A DNA stretch of 64,000 nt from Ilyonectria destructans (Eukaryota; Ascomycota; Sordariomycetes; Hypocreales; Nectriaceae): NCBI GenBank assembly GCA_020740775.1, contig JAHEWK010000026.1, forward strand, positions 124,001 to 188,000. Reading direction: 5' to 3'. The notes beneath the pieces were generated by a model. That model searched no databases. It was not told where the DNA came from and saw only the letters and a list, made by a program, of their open reading frames with translations. Positions 1 through 11,683 of the stretch are shown in pieces (the first letter of the stretch is position 1; every line of letters starts with the position of its first letter). Position numbers and translations under genes: made by a program.

Positions 1-2076
1 CATAAGGACACCAGCATAAACGACAAGGCCATCCAAACCGAGTCGGAACTGCCACTCGTCAAGGTCCCAGTCGATACGGAAAACGAGGTGCAAAACGTCA
101 AACACCCACTCCTGGAAGGGCGTATAGAGCATCACTCCAGGGCAAATGACCACGGAGATGGCAATCTTGGTGATGAGAGCATATGTGTTGTCGTTGTACT
201 TCTGGCCAATGGCGAAGAGGGCGTAGATGATAAGGAACCAGAAGCTGACCAAGGGCGCAAAGTAGTAGAACATATAGTCAGTGTTCATAACAAAGGGAAG
301 AGCACAGCTTAGCAAGTTGAGCCTCAAAAGAACCGCAACCACCCGCTTAAAGGAGAAGTCCTTCTTGGTGCTGAAGAAGACGGCGTGTCCATAGCCGGTC
401 TGGAACAGGTAGGCGGCAACCAGGAGACGGACCCCGATATATATGTCCAGGTCCCTGGAGGCGCCAGTCCAGTGGTAAACTAGAATGATGGCCTGCATCC
501 AGCCCTTCCACTCGTCTGTCTGGTCGCGGGAGAGAGGCTTGGTATCTTCGAGAGTGGCTGGTACAGGCGCAGCCTGCGATCCGGGACGTGGAGGTGGGGA
601 CTTCGACTTTGCGTGGAGAATGAAGCCGGTGAAGAAGCAAAGGGCGGTAAGAAGATTGAAGTCAAATGTGATATATTCCTTGGAGCCCTTGGCAAAGGAC
701 TGGGTACGGTCGGCCCAGTAGCAAGCCAGCAAGGCGGTAATGAAGGTGGCGACATCGAGGTTACAGAAGGACGATGTCGGGAGTTGCTTGGAACAGAGGG
801 CGATGGTCTCAGAAAGAGCAGTAGCACCGACGTAGATGATGCCGAGAGCAAGAATGATGAGCTGAATAAATGACCTCTGGCCATAGTCAGTGCAGCAAGT
901 GCGGTTGTAAGGATATCCGTTCTGAATATCCAACTTGGCGTTGCATCGAAGGTTGAGGAGAATCTGGGCCTTGATCTCAGAGACGGAGTCGATGACATGG
1001 AATCCGTTCTCGAGGTCCTCCATTACACCCATCTGGTCATGAGAGAGCGCAGGATACGACCAGAGCATGCTGATGCCAGAATTCTCCTCGACAGTCTCGA
1101 GGAACTCGTCGATGGCCTCAATCTCACCGGGGTTGGAGGCAATGCCAGTCTTGCGGTAGTCGGGCATCTCGTCATAGAACGGCACGGCAACTGGAGCAAG
1201 GAACATGTCGGCGCCCACACCATCGCGAGGATCCATGCGCTGAGTACCGAAGGGCGCAAAGTCGTTGTTCTGGACGATGTCGGAGACGTTCTTGAAGACG
1301 GTCTTGAAATTGTCGAGTGAGACGCCTTCCTCAAACTTAGCAGCGAACCAAATTCCAACGCCCATGAAAACAAATGCAGGGCCTTTCTGCTCCTCAATAG
1401 GAACGGGGTGCAGTCTCTCTTGGCGGTAGAGCTCGAGCTGCTCCTCGACGATAGTGCTGGCTTTGCCAGCCTGCATGAGAGGATCCCAGATCTGCATCAG
1501 GCGGACCCCGCCAAACTCCATGTTATGGATGCTGTGTTTGGTGGTGATGTCATCACGGACCTCGTTGGCCTTTTCCTCATCGAGCTGCGGGGGAATCATG
1601 TCAGCGATCGTGTTGATTCAATGTGTTGGTTTGTGGCACAATGCTGCGCCAAGCCTGTGCTAAGCTCGACTGCCGAACCACTCGGTCGGTAATCGCACGT
1701 GCCGGGAAAAACCACCCTGGTCAGTATCATGAGATCGGTGCCAACTTACCAGACGAGCCATGCCATAGAAAATCTGTCGAGTGGTGGAATCACCAAAAAA
1801 GAACATGTGACGTCCCTCCATGCAGTCGACAATCTCTTCCTTCTGGTATTCATGTAGCATGCAACCCTGAGGTTGCCACTTGGTGAATGGCGCCCTGCTG
1901 CCATTGGCGTCGGGCGCGTTCAGCCAGCTACCCTCTTGCATCAGGGCTTTGCAGCGATAAGGGTCATCATTGAGGTCGAGGTGGTTGATAGTGATGCCCA
2001 AGATGATAACCAGCATCAAGCAGAGGGCTATCACACGGTTGAGGGCGATCCCGGGGGATTGCGCGAGGCCGATCAT
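1..2076 (-). CDS. CAS1-like polysaccharide O-acetyltransferase (3' end beyond window)
   Basis: Two exons are visible on the minus strand: 2076-1750 and 1584 to beyond base 1, separated by a 165-nt GTAAGT...CCGCAG intron that keeps the frame. About 637 residues are present. Residues 14-32 form a membrane anchor. A PC-esterase block follows with the GDS nucleophile motif at residues 95-97 (FFFGDSTTRQ). After a luminal region with several Trp/Cys residues come repeated hydrophobic segments typical of the multi-spanning acyl-transferase domain of Cryptococcus Cas1p and animal CASD1. Family members acetylate secreted or Golgi polysaccharides; the substrate here is unknown. The start at 2076 is the first ATG and leads directly into the anchor. 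The gene looks intact as far as it can be read, and it lies just outside the transposon block. Confidence 0.88.
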
Positions 2077-2834
2077 GGTTGCGGATTCGAGTCGTTATGT
2101 TGTGTGTTGGAATCCGCGGGCGCGCGAAGAATCGGAAAATGGCGCACCAAGGGTGGCAAACGAATGACAGGAGCACTATATCGAGAAAAGAAAGTGCTGC
2201 GGTCGCATTTGATGCAAAGCGCGCCTGTTGTAGGCGGTGATTCCAGTTGTCGAGACCGTCTACCGCCCGTATGGTCGAGGATGAAGAGCGAGAGACAAAT
2301 GGAGGGCGAGCTGGCGTGACGGAAGGCGGTCGGGTTTGAAGCAGGGAATTGAAATAGACTGCCTCATATAGAAGGCAAATCAACGCATTGCCCTCCCCTG
2401 ATCGGCAATGCGAATTGTGATAATCACTCGGGGTCCACAGCGTCTACTCGGGGCACATCCTTCGTAGAGAGTGGAGGGGGGTCCCTTGGAATAGCGCTCG
2501 TGCCACAACTTCACCTAAACGATCCCACCTATGGCCGTCTAGCTTCCCGATGATCTTACTGCTGGGCTTCCCTTCCTCCTGGACTTCCAGCTGCAGGATC
2601 CTTTTTCTGCGCGCCGGGCGCTTAGGCATCATATCTCAACGTTTGAGGCTGCGACCGCACCGGCAGCCACCAGCCTCTTGGACTTAGGGGGCAGTGCATG
2701 AAAAGCCAGACACTTGTCGAACCAAAACTGAAATAAACATCATGACCTCGTGTTTACGTAGGACGGGGCACTCGCTCGGAAACCTTGGCAACTTGGCAGT
2801 GTCAAAATAAAAAAGCTTGACGGGTTTAAGGTTG
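2077..2834. other. intergenic, no recognised gene
   Basis: This is the upstream region of the CAS1-like gene. A short minus-strand frame at 2444-2632 is rich in Arg/Lys but matches nothing I recognise. I see no repeat or RNA here. Confidence 0.5.
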
Positions 2835-3274
2835 TGTTGGACTGACCCTCGGTGCCGGACTAGGGGCCCGGATAAGACCGAATCCCTGATACATCAATAT
2901 CTTGTCTTAGTCATGAGGGGGGTGTGAGATTGACCAAAAAACCCCTCACCGGAAACAGGGCCCTGGAAGGAGGTCAGATCCTACAAGAACAGACATCAAT
3001 ATCATCATCTTTAGGCTCCACTATCGTCTTGATCATTATTGCCCTAATTGACTTACCCGTACCGGATCCAACAAGAATCAAGTCGACAATCTGTTGGATC
3101 CGTTACGGTCAATTTGATCAAATGGATAGTGTTCAAAGCAGTGATGATGATGTTGATGATTGCTTGTGCCGGTCATCCGGACCGGCTGGAAGAGGGGTTA
3201 TCAGACCCCCCTTCTGACTAAGGTCAGGATATCAATCTATCAGAGGTTTCGTAATACAGGGTCGTAATCCAACA
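2835..3274. repeat. two copia-type LTR-like copies in tail-to-tail inverted orientation
   Basis: Copy 1 (+) runs 2835-3073, beginning TGTTGGACTG and ending GGATCCAACA. Copy 2 (-) runs from 3274 down to 3092, beginning TGTTGGATTACG and ending GGATCCAACA. The copies align through much of their length: shared GACCTTAGTCA-like, GGGGGG and ATCATCATC blocks. They are separated by 18 bp. TG...CA ends inside TGTTGGA/TCCAACA are classic Ty1/copia LTR termini. No internal coding region and no clean target duplication are visible, so they are diverged solo LTRs or a foldback derivative. Confidence 0.6.
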
Positions 3275-3903
3275 CAATCAATAACATCACCACATTCTGG
3301 TCCACACTTTGATACACTCACCCCATCGTATTTGTGCGTATCTAACACACTCCCATCCAACCTATTTCCCTCTTCCTTTTCTTTAAAATCCCATAAGTAA
3401 TTCCATAAAATAGCTATGATGCTAGGAAACCTCTCATAGTCATGAAATAATTCTCTTTAAATAGTTATGGCAATTGATAGGGGGGCATGACTTTTGTAAC
3501 ACCTGATTGGGCTAAATTTCGTAGGTCCATAAATACCTTTGAGCAAAAGCGGTGAAGCCGGCTCTCTTAACAAGCCCAGATCTCAGCGCAGAAGCAACCG
3601 GGTCAAGCCGGCCCTCTAGAACAGGTCGCATTCGGCCGTCAAAACAAAGTATTTTTTCGATATAAAATAAGGCCGATTCTAAAATACTACGTCACTCCAT
3701 GCACATTGGAGCGGCGATGGGGCGCATGGGGTAGCCTCAGCCGAAGGCCGTGTGTCCGCGGGCCGGGAAGCTATTACTACTACTGCATTATCTAAGTACT
3801 GATCCAGTGCCATGGCCATTCTTGGTATTATATATCATGTAAGGACTCCGTGTAAAAACCTGTCGTTTCCTAAGCTCCTGATCCCCTCATCTTCATCTTC
3901 ATG
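3275..3903. other. intergenic, AT-rich, no gene seen
   Basis: Between the LTR pair and the hAT-D terminus. No coding frame with family resemblance was found. Confidence 0.45.
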
Positions 3904-3969
3904 CAGGGTTCAAAGCCACTACACTCCACTACACATTCGAGGATATGGAATTGATGTGGATGATGACTA

Positions 3970-6147
3970 CCATGCGATACCCCTCCACCGATAAGACCCC
4001 TCTACCGATAAGCAAAAAAAAAGTTTCCCCATACAAAATGCATTTTTTCAACCTCATGAGAAAAACTTAACAAAATTAGCAAAAATAAACTCATTTCCAG
4101 TGCTCAGGTTAGAATTCAATATATTTTAATATTTTCTTGGCCTTTTAACCTTGCGGCCTGAGCGAGTGCGTACAACGAGTAACTCTTCCGCCTCCGAATT
4201 TGAACTTTCATCCTCCTGCATCCCTCCCACCTCGATCACATCCTCAACAGCCCCCGTCTCTTCACTTGCTTGGATTGGCTCGGGAATAGTCTCACCAGCC
4301 ACTAGAGCCTCGGCTAATGTCATGAACTTCTTGTTGGGATTGGGTATGGCTTTTCTCCTCTTGCCTCTACTCAACCGGCCGACTTCCTCCTCCAGACTGG
4401 CGATTCTTGAGCTTAGGGAGGCTATCTTTGACTCCTGGACTTCAAACCCTTTCGATATCACAGAATACCGTCTTCTGGTCGAAGGGCTCTTGTTTTTCCC
4501 TAGATCTCTGATATGACGGCTGGTTTTTGGCGTATTATCAGAGTCGAGTTGCCCGTCCCTGAGACCCTCTGATTCAGGCGTAGTTTCCTTCTTGTCTGGT
4601 TGAATCTCTGGATGTATGAGGGCTTTATGTCGTGAAATTGGCCAATTTCCAGTCACTCTCCAGCCTGAGAGGATATTTTTCTGAGTCATACCCACTTCCC
4701 TGGCTTTGGCATAAGTCTTGATGAAGTTGACCTTATCCACCGGTGCAGAATCAGTCAGGCTTGCCAGTTTTTGGAGTTCTTTGCGATAGGCAGCCTTGGA
4801 GGCATTGAAAACGCCATTATCCAGTGGCTGTAGGCCATGAGAGCAATGTGCCGGCAAGTAACAACAATATACGTTGTTCAAAAAGCACGTAGCCATCCAC
4901 TCATCCTAGATTTTGAGTCAGCGATATTTATGACCCAGACCAGTTAGATACTTGCAGATACATGGCTTCCATGGCCATCCAATATGATAAGTCTGGCATC
5001 GGACTCATCTTCTGGCCGTGTTTGAGGCAGATAGACCTCTCTGAGCCACTCAACTGCGATATGGTTGTCTGTCCAGCCGTTCTCAGAAGTGATAAAATAC
5101 CAGTCGGCTATCTTCTTGAACTCATCGATAAACCATTGCTGCTGAAGCTTTTTGCCTTTGAAAATAATCCCTGGTTTCAGAAGACGGCCATCTGCAGTCA
5201 CGGCTTCGATAAAGCTAGTCCAAGCGCGGGACTGAGAGCCTTTGAGGAAGGCCTTCTTCTTAGGATCGCTACTGCTGATAACTAAGGAATCTAAGCCTAG
5301 ATTCGCAATGGGTTAGTGAGTTCTGTGGCAAAAACGATAAATACTCACCAAATCCAGCTATGATACCGCCCTCGTCAACATTAACTGTGTTCCCAGGCTT
5401 GATCCAACCATACTCTCTCTCCCGGATATCAAAGTACCAATTGACGGCCATTGGAGTAAATGAATTGAATCTCGAGGCATCCTGGCGCTTTCCTATCTTC
5501 GTCTTGATAGCTGGATGACGTTTCATGAACCTGGCTATCCAGTGTGCACCGATCACCCTTTTCCGGACTTGTTGTCTCAAGAGGGCAGCGACGGTGGCGC
5601 GAACTTGACTGTGAGAAGGAGCACAGCCCAAGGCCTCTTGTCGAAGTATCCAGGTGACTAATCTGGACTCCTGAGACTTGGATAACAGCTGGGCAGGATG
5701 GGTGACCTCAGACTTTGACGGTACACCTCTTAATCGGCCCGAAAGAGTCGGCTGAGGGATGCCATGCTTCTGGGCGGTTTGGTTCTGGGAGAGGCCGTTA
5801 TCTGTGACATCCAATATTGCTTCAATAATGTCATCCTCTGTATAAGACGCTCGAGGCATTTTCAAGGCGATTATGGAAGGCTGGTGTAGATAAAAATCCT
5901 ATAAGCTTTGGGGAGGACTGTTCGTGGAGGAGGCATTGATAGAAATTTTACATTAGTGCCATGCGACCAAACCGCTGATATAATGTAAAAAGGAATAGCA
6001 TAATACGAAACAACATGAAACTCTCAATAAGATACAGCTTGTTTCATGTAAATAACTTCAATTTTGGCCAAGCACCGTATAAGTAAAATTGGGCATTTTG
6101 TATGGGGAAACTTTTTTTTTGCTTATCGGTGGAGGGGTATCGCATGG
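3970..6147 (-). mobile_element. pogo/Fot-type DNA transposon (Tc1-mariner superfamily)
   Basis: It is flanked by TA on both sides (3968-3969 and 6148-6149). The terminal inverted repeats begin CCATGCGATACCCCTCC and continue through a poly-A stretch to GTTTCCCC. The left repeat contains an extra copy of an ACCCCTCYACCGATAAG unit that the right repeat lacks. The element is 2178 bp, encodes one transposase, and is inserted in the left end of hAT-D. Confidence 0.88.
4126..5859 (-). CDS. pogo-type transposase, apparently intact (541 aa)
   Basis: Three exons: 5859-5349, 5296-4962 and 4905-4126. The introns of 52 and 56 nt both have GT...CTAG ends, and the splices keep frame. From N to C: an HTH_psq domain (about residues 5-50, ending in a GIPQPTLSGRL-like motif), a CENP-B/Tc5-type HTH (about 60-130), and a DDE_1 catalytic domain. 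Its three acidic motifs are VNVDEGG (Asp about 162), LDGHGSH and QPLDNGVF. A coiled coil and a basic C-terminus (VRTRSGRKVKRP) follow. These enzymes cut and paste their element into TA targets. No stop or frameshift was seen and the terminal repeats are present, so this may be an autonomous copy. ATG 5859 was chosen over an upstream TTG. Confidence 0.88.
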
Positions 6148-6276
6148 TAATATCACGGCGGTGGAATGGATGGATATGGATCCATTATGGATGTGAATCC
6201 ACAATGTGGAAAGGGTTTCCACATGACGAGCAAGGGACTTGCTCCCTTGCATAACTCAACCCCTGGCATATCGCCA

Positions 6277-8790
6277 TCATTCCCTCGAAGGTTCTGTCAG
6301 TATCTGATCCAACTGCCCGATCAATCCTGCACGTAGCCAACTGCGTAAAGTCTGGCACATGCCGATAGTTGAAGCATCTAGCCGATTCCTAAGCCTCGTA
6401 ACCATCTGCCCGGCCACTGAAAATAACCTCTCACACTCTGCTGACATAGGGGCCACAGTCAGTAAATCCAGGGCCATCCTACTCAATTTGGGGTACTTGA
6501 GCCGCCTGGTGTGCCAGTATTCGTATGGGTCAGTAACGAGGGCGTCAGAATCGTCGATATTGCGTTGCCACTGATCGTACTCATCGAGATCCAACCCTCC
6601 GTACAATGACGAAAGAGATGCCCCGGCGGACTCGTCAATAGCCTGATTCTGAAGAGTTAGCCCTCGTTTGCTGTTACGCCAGGCTGTAAACTTGTTCCTT
6701 GAGGATTTAAGACGTTTACTTGCAGGTAAATCAGAGTCTTGATCTTCAGAAAATAAGTCCTTGTATTCGCATTCCCACAGATCCTGAATAATCACTTTGG
6801 CTTTGATAATCCACGTCTGCCGCTTAGCATCATCACCACACAGATCGTCGAATAATGCCCAGCGGTAAGCAGGATGGAGAGCCGCCGCGCCGTAGATCAC
6901 AGGACTGTCGTTGAGGTATTGATAATACTCATCGAGCTTTATCCAGCCTAGGTTAATATTAACGGCGAGATGCCCGGAGTCAGCGAGGCCAACGGCAATC
7001 TTTTTGGCAGATTCGAGGGACTCGAGAAGATATTCGTACGCATGGAGAAGATCCCAGCTTGTACCTTCGAGTCGTGACTCGGTTAGCCATACCAATTACA
7101 GACTGACTCCATCCAGCCAGGACTTACCGGATAATGGAAGCTCAATCTCATCTTCTTGACCTTGTTTTTGGTGTTTCCCCTGTCCATCGCCCTCCAAGGC
7201 TTTGACAACTAGCTGAAAGTCTAGTAGGATATCGCGGAGCGCCTGGAGCACACGCCAGTCGCTGCTTGAAATCCGGTTCTCTTCCTTCAAAAAGAACGGC
7301 ATCCCGGCCCCCTTCCTAACGGAGCCACTTTTCGTAAGATTCGCTTTGTTCCACTCACTCAACGCTCGCTGGATAAAAGGGTCGTAAAACGGCTGCAAAA
7401 CAAGAGCCCGGTCGATCATGGCTAGCTGGGAAAGCCAACGGGTAGCGTTATCTAATACAACGCCAACAGGATCATGGCTTTGGGTCGCTGGATCGTCGGA
7501 TAGTTGGGATTCGACCTGCTGGACTTTTTTAAGGACGTCGGTCCAGATATCGGATCTGTTAACCTCCTGCAAATGCAGTTAAAATAAGCCGGAAAACAGG
7601 GCAGTTAGAAAACAATGTAGTAAACATAAGAAAAAAATCGGCTTACCACAGCGAAGTTATGCCATTTACTCACTGGACCCCTTTTTGCGCCACTGCTCAT
7701 GTTCCCTCGCCGCCGTCAATTGGCCATCGTAGATCTGTTGCTCGAACGCGTTTGGATCTTGGCCAAATAGCATGTGTTTCACCACTATATTGACAACATG
7801 GCCAATGCAGCGAACCCAGCGCTTCTTCCAGTCGAATCCTAGCTCATGGCCCAGCTCTTCCATCGTTGTTTTGTTATTCGAGGCGTTATCCAGCGTAAAG
7901 TAGCCCAGCTTATCCCCAATCTCGAACTCCCGGACGATGTCGAGTATCTGCTCAGCGATATTCTCGCCTGTGTGCCGGCCTAGTAGCTCCGGAAGGCCGA
8001 GGACGCACTTCCGGGGCCTGTTATCCAGATCCCTGAATATACAAGTAACGCCGTAAAGAGCATGCCTGTTCCCGGATCGCCATCCATCAAACTGGATATG
8101 GATCTGGCCTGGGCTCTTCCGAAGCGTCTCTCGTACAGCCGATTTATTCGCGTTGAATTCTCTTTCGGTGATCGCGCGCACCGTTACATCGGATATGTGA
8201 GCTTCTGTAATGGAAACAGAAGGGTTGAGATATTCGAAGATCGCTCGCAGGTCAGGATCTTTCGCGGTGGTGAACGATCGATTCGTGTTGACGATCCAGT
8301 TGACGATCATCTGTTGAAACGCGGCTTTATTAAACCGCTTGATTAATAGATTCGTTATTTCTTGATCGTGGGGGACCTCTGGATTCAATCGAAGTAACGT
8401 AGCAATTGAGCGGGCGGGTGTTGCAACGGTAGATTTGAGGGCTTGCCTTTTACCTGAAGGATCGACTATGCCGTTGTGATCCTTGAACAAGTAGCTCTCA
8501 GCGTTCTGCAGGCCCTTATAGTTGTAATTCTTCGGCCTCGGATTCTTCCGTTTGATACACATACAACAGACCCAGCGGCGTTCCTTCGTTGCTGTATTCT
8601 GAATGTCGTACCCAAACCGGTAGACCCATTGACGCGTGTGGCCATCTCTTTCGGACAAAGTCCAGCCTCTGAACAAGCGAAATAGCCGTTGTTCGTCTTC
8701 TTCTGTTCGTTCGGGGATCGCCGCCGTCGATTTCCCTTGCGCAGAGGGCTCGAGAGTACCTGGTCGAGAATCGGGCTGATAGTCGGCCAT
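6277..8790 (-). pseudogene. hAT-D transposase, one apparent frameshift
   Basis: The N-terminal part (8790 to about 7666) has a BED-like zinc finger (CCMCIKRK...H) and the RNase H-fold start (IHIQFDGW, GYFTLDNASNN). The central part is at 7572-7128, and the C-terminal part (7064-6277) ends with the hAT dimerisation block around SAECERLFSVAG. A 63-nt GTAAGT...AG intron (7127-7065) explains an in-frame TAA at 7098-7096. A second intron ends just before 7566. One problem remains: near 7677-7690 an A5G4 run is one base too long, so the conserved KWHNFAV segment falls in another frame. hAT transposases excise and insert their elements with 8-bp duplications. This copy is nearly complete but probably inactive. 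Confidence 0.75.
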
Positions 8791-9329
8791 TGTGATACGA
8801 TATTTGCAGCTGAAGATTTGTCACCAGTTAGAAAGGAGCCAAAGTACCGGTAGTCGGACGCATTGGCATTGTCAGACAATTAAAATCCACATAGTCTAAG
8901 GTCTAATAGCATCAGCCAATTGATGAGAATTATCTGAGGATCGCGTCCTCCATGAGGAAATGCACCGGATCGTGCAGCTCTTTATTCTGCCAGCCAGGCA
9001 GCTGCGGTCGTGAGCAGAATCATAGGAACAGCCGAACAGACATTCCAGGTAGCTTGATACCGGTAGGGAACAGGTATGCATTGTCTTAAACCTGGCATAT
9101 TAGTTAGCAAATACTTTAAACTCAACCTATTAACTAGGGGTTCTGTGGTATTTGTAAACCTCCGCTAAGATTAAGGAAATATCCACTGCATTCCACAATT
9201 TCCACTTGTGGCCTGGCTCCCGTGGAGTGGTAGTAAATCCACAACTGGGTCTGATGGAATGGAGTGTATTTGATATGGATCCATATGTGAGTCCATATGT
9301 GGGTTTTCGTGGAGTGGCTTTGAACCCTG

Positions 9330-9813
9330 CCTCCGTTGGAGAACCTTTTGCAAGATGTCGCCTCCTTCAACCGCCGGATCGCTGATCCGATCGTGTCGCA
9401 GCTCTTGGGCAAAGCATTGTCTTTGACGAAAAATCAGTCGCTTGGCGATGTGGAGCTCAACTTGGGAAGGGAATTGCCTCTACTTTACACTTGAAGCACG
9501 ACGTTGTGCCTGTTGTTGGTGAGTGAGCTTCGGCCACAGCCACCCACGGATGGCTTGGGCTTGCGGGCCAAGTGGAGAGGAATCACGAGGGTGAAGACGC
9601 GGAGAACTAAGACTGTATCTCGATGTACGGCTCGGAATATAGTACGTCCTAAGTTATCCGTCTCAAAAATATGTAAAATAAGGTAACCTCCCCAACCCCC
9701 AATTCTGGACCACTTTTTTACCACTTTCACATCCATCCACCTTTGCATACCAACCGCGTTTCCTCGCGGCATAATATAGCTATTGCAATATTATTTACAT
9801 CATTTAAATCGTT
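9330..9813. other. intergenic remnant, no gene seen
   Basis: Right flank of hAT-D. No supported coding region was found. Confidence 0.4.
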
Positions 9814-9950
9814 ATGCAAAATTATATTGAAACTGATATTCAAAATGCCATCCTCGATGTTAAAAACGGGTTATCTCAATGCGCTGCTGTGTAATGTCAT
9901 GGTATTCCACGCTCAACTTTAGTCGATCAGCTTAACAGCGTCTTAAGTCA
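9814..9950 (+). pseudogene. relic of a pogo-type transposase N-terminus
   Basis: From ATG 9814 the translation has the HTH_psq pattern seen in the intact pogo gene at 5859: ...TDIQNAILDVKNGLSQ..., a stop, then ...HGIPRSTL. A stop codon interrupts it and the rest is decayed. Confidence 0.5.
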
Positions 9951-10148
9951 CCAAAATGCTCATTATCACCTTTAAAAGCTCTCTGTAGATTAGGAAGTTG
10001 GTCTTACATGATAGGTCCTGGTCTAGGAAAGTCTAGGCTTCCCTCTGACATATGTCTAGCTTGTTGACTTTACTGGCTGGATCGCTGTCTTTAACAGTTA
10101 TCTTGACCCTCTTGGGACTCACTGGATTGATAGCTTTTTGCCCTATAT

Positions 10149-10338
10149 GTCATGGGCCAGGGCCCATATCCTTGCGGCTGTGCCGCAACACGTACTAGGC
10201 TCGTGCGCGCCAGAGATGAGAAATCGTCCAACAGCTCAGGGGCACTTAGGAACTTATTTCTTTCTTCTTCATCTTTGATGTAAATAGCATCCTGAACTAG
10301 ATAGCTGGAATCCAGATACTAGAGGCCGTTCACATTAG
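10149..10338 (-). repeat. about 190-bp dispersed repeat, copy 1
   Basis: Inverted relative to 55784-55985. Shared landmarks in order: GGCCTCTAGTA, CTGGATTCCAGCTATCTAG, GATGCTATTTACATCAAAGATG, CCGCAAGGATATGGGCCCTGG. Both copies show scattered base changes. A minus-strand frame across copy 2 and a plus-strand frame across copy 1 give similar peptides (ARAHILAA.PQ.VLGS), so it is probably a fragment of a transposon coding region. The family is unidentified. Confidence 0.6.
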
Positions 10339-10490
10339 TTATGAAGATTAAGTTATTGCTCTGGTTGAGTGTGGCGTTCGTTTGTCTGTGGCACTCGTTA
10401 TACATGTACGTTGTACCTAGCTAGTTATTGAGTTTATAGAGGGTAAGTATGTTGGAATGAGGATAGAAATGAGGCAAGGGCCACGATCAT

Positions 10491-10748
10491 CATGAGCTTG
10501 AAGTCATGGTTTAGGATACAGGATTTTCAAGGTGACGATATTTTCGCTGCGGCAGTTGAACGATAAAGATCACGTTGAATATATGGGAATATATTGTCGT
10601 ACTGCCAATAATTGGGTTCTTGGCAATTCAATACAATATGGATCAATGTCATATTGCGTAATACAATACGCACCACTTGGCAATACAATAATATTGTGAG
10701 GATTCCATATTGCCAATATAGGCATCGTTTATATTATTAACAACACTG
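10491..10748 (+). mobile_element. 3' remnant of a hAT-C family element
   Basis: It aligns with the last part of hAT-C (about 60945-61200). Shared parts are the last transposase codons (KSWFRIQDFQGDDIFAAAVE-like), the following CAATATTGTATTG-type subterminal repeats and the terminal AACACTG. The 5' part is missing. Confidence 0.72.
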
Positions 10749-11045
10749 GCTTAAGATCTACGTGCAGTTCTTATGGAAGGATAATATCGCTTTAGCCTAA
10801 GGCTATAGTTAAGCCTGGGCTCAACCCTGCCTGTGTTTTGTGTTTCCAACTCATCAGCAAGCGTTATATACGCTTTAAAGAATTGCTCCTCTAGGAAAAC
10901 GCTGGCTTTTGCTCGAAAAGTGATGCCCCTCGGTTTATCGTCCCCACCACCTTGCCTGCTTCCGAGCATGTCTTGAAGGAGTCATTCATCGGAAAGGAAT
11001 TGGCAATTAAGATTCTTCCTGGTATTCAGCAAAGAGAAGACGCGG

Positions 11046-11513
11046 ATGCCTCCGACGAAGCGTCGGACGCAAAAAAAGCGGCAAATAGAAAGTGAAAAGC
11101 GACAAGCAGGTACGAGAGCCCTTTCATCCGCGGTGATAAATCCAATATATTTAGCAGTAAAGCGTTTGAAAGAAAGGCCCTTCAGAGACTCGCTACCTAC
11201 ACCATGGCAGGCGGGCTCCTTGGTCGAAGGGCCGTTGGAAATCATGCGGAAACTGAGGCTTGTTCGGGAGGAGAAGTACGAGATTTCTTTTGGCACCTCC
11301 TTACGCTCAATCGATCAAATTAAGCACACAATGTCCAGCAAGGAATGGGATTTGACCTACACCACTGTCAGCAATCGCAATGATCTCATCGTCGAGATTT
11401 GCGTTAAGGTTCCGTCGGAGTTTGCGCAAAGCTTCCCACATATGCTACAAGACTTGAAAAAGATCCTTGCAGCAGAGACAGGAATGGATATACAGTATGA
11501 TACAGACAAATAG
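11046..11513 (+). CDS. unrecognised open reading frame (155 aa)
   Basis: A single open frame with a very basic N-terminus (MPPTKRRTQKKRQIESEKR), then a mixed alpha/beta-like composition ending ...MLQDLKKILAAETGMD. I do not recognise the family. It lies between a hAT remnant and MULE/LTR fragments, so it may be an exon or accessory ORF of a decayed element rather than a host gene. There is no membrane segment or signal peptide. Confidence 0.3.
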   Translation: MPPTKRRTQKKRQIESEKRQAGTRALSSAVINPIYLAVKRLKERPFRDSLPTPWQAGSLVEGPLEIMRKLRLVREEKYEISFGTSLRSIDQIKHTMSSKEWDLTYTTVSNRNDLIVEICVKVPSEFAQSFPHMLQDLKKILAAETGMDIQYDTDK

Positions 11514-11589
11514 ATTACTAGTTTGAGGATGCTTTAGCATGTTTTCCCTAGCCCGATCGCTATCCCGTGAATGTCAGCGTGTTGAGGCC

Positions 11590-11655
11590 GTGTGACTAAG
11601 GTGGTCCGATCTGCTGGTGGCTGGGATGTGGATACTATGTAAGGAGCTCTGCACA
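11590..11655 (-). repeat. LTR fragment (same type as 47580-47700)
   Basis: GATCTGCTGGTGGCTGGGA through ACTATGTAAGGAGCTCTG matches the reverse complement of 47600-47680 almost base for base. It is a short relic of a copia-type LTR. Confidence 0.5.
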
Positions 11656-11683
11656 ACAACACAATCAACCCATTTCTGTTTTA

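Larger units (their letters stand above)
3904..9329 (-). mobile_element. hAT-D DNA transposon, interrupted by a pogo element
   Basis: The ends are inverted repeats of about 17 bp beginning CAGGGTTCAAAGCCACT (left at 3904; complement ending at 9329). Both ends carry TCCA/TGGA-rich subterminal motifs such as ATATGGATCCATAT. The minus-strand transposase lies at 6277-8790. A pogo element (3970-6147) sits near the left end; without it the element is about 3.25 kb. The flanking octamers do not match, so the target duplication has decayed or one end was rearranged. Confidence 0.75.

Noticed and set aside
7096..7098. TAA stop in the hAT-D transposase as a RIP nonsense mutation
   Set aside because: A GTAAGT donor at 7127, a CTAAC branch site and an AG at 7065 define a 63-nt intron that removes the stop and keeps frame.
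3896..9337. Clean target duplication for hAT-D
   Set aside because: The flanking octamers (TCTTCATG and CCTCCGTT) do not match, so I assign only the terminal repeats.
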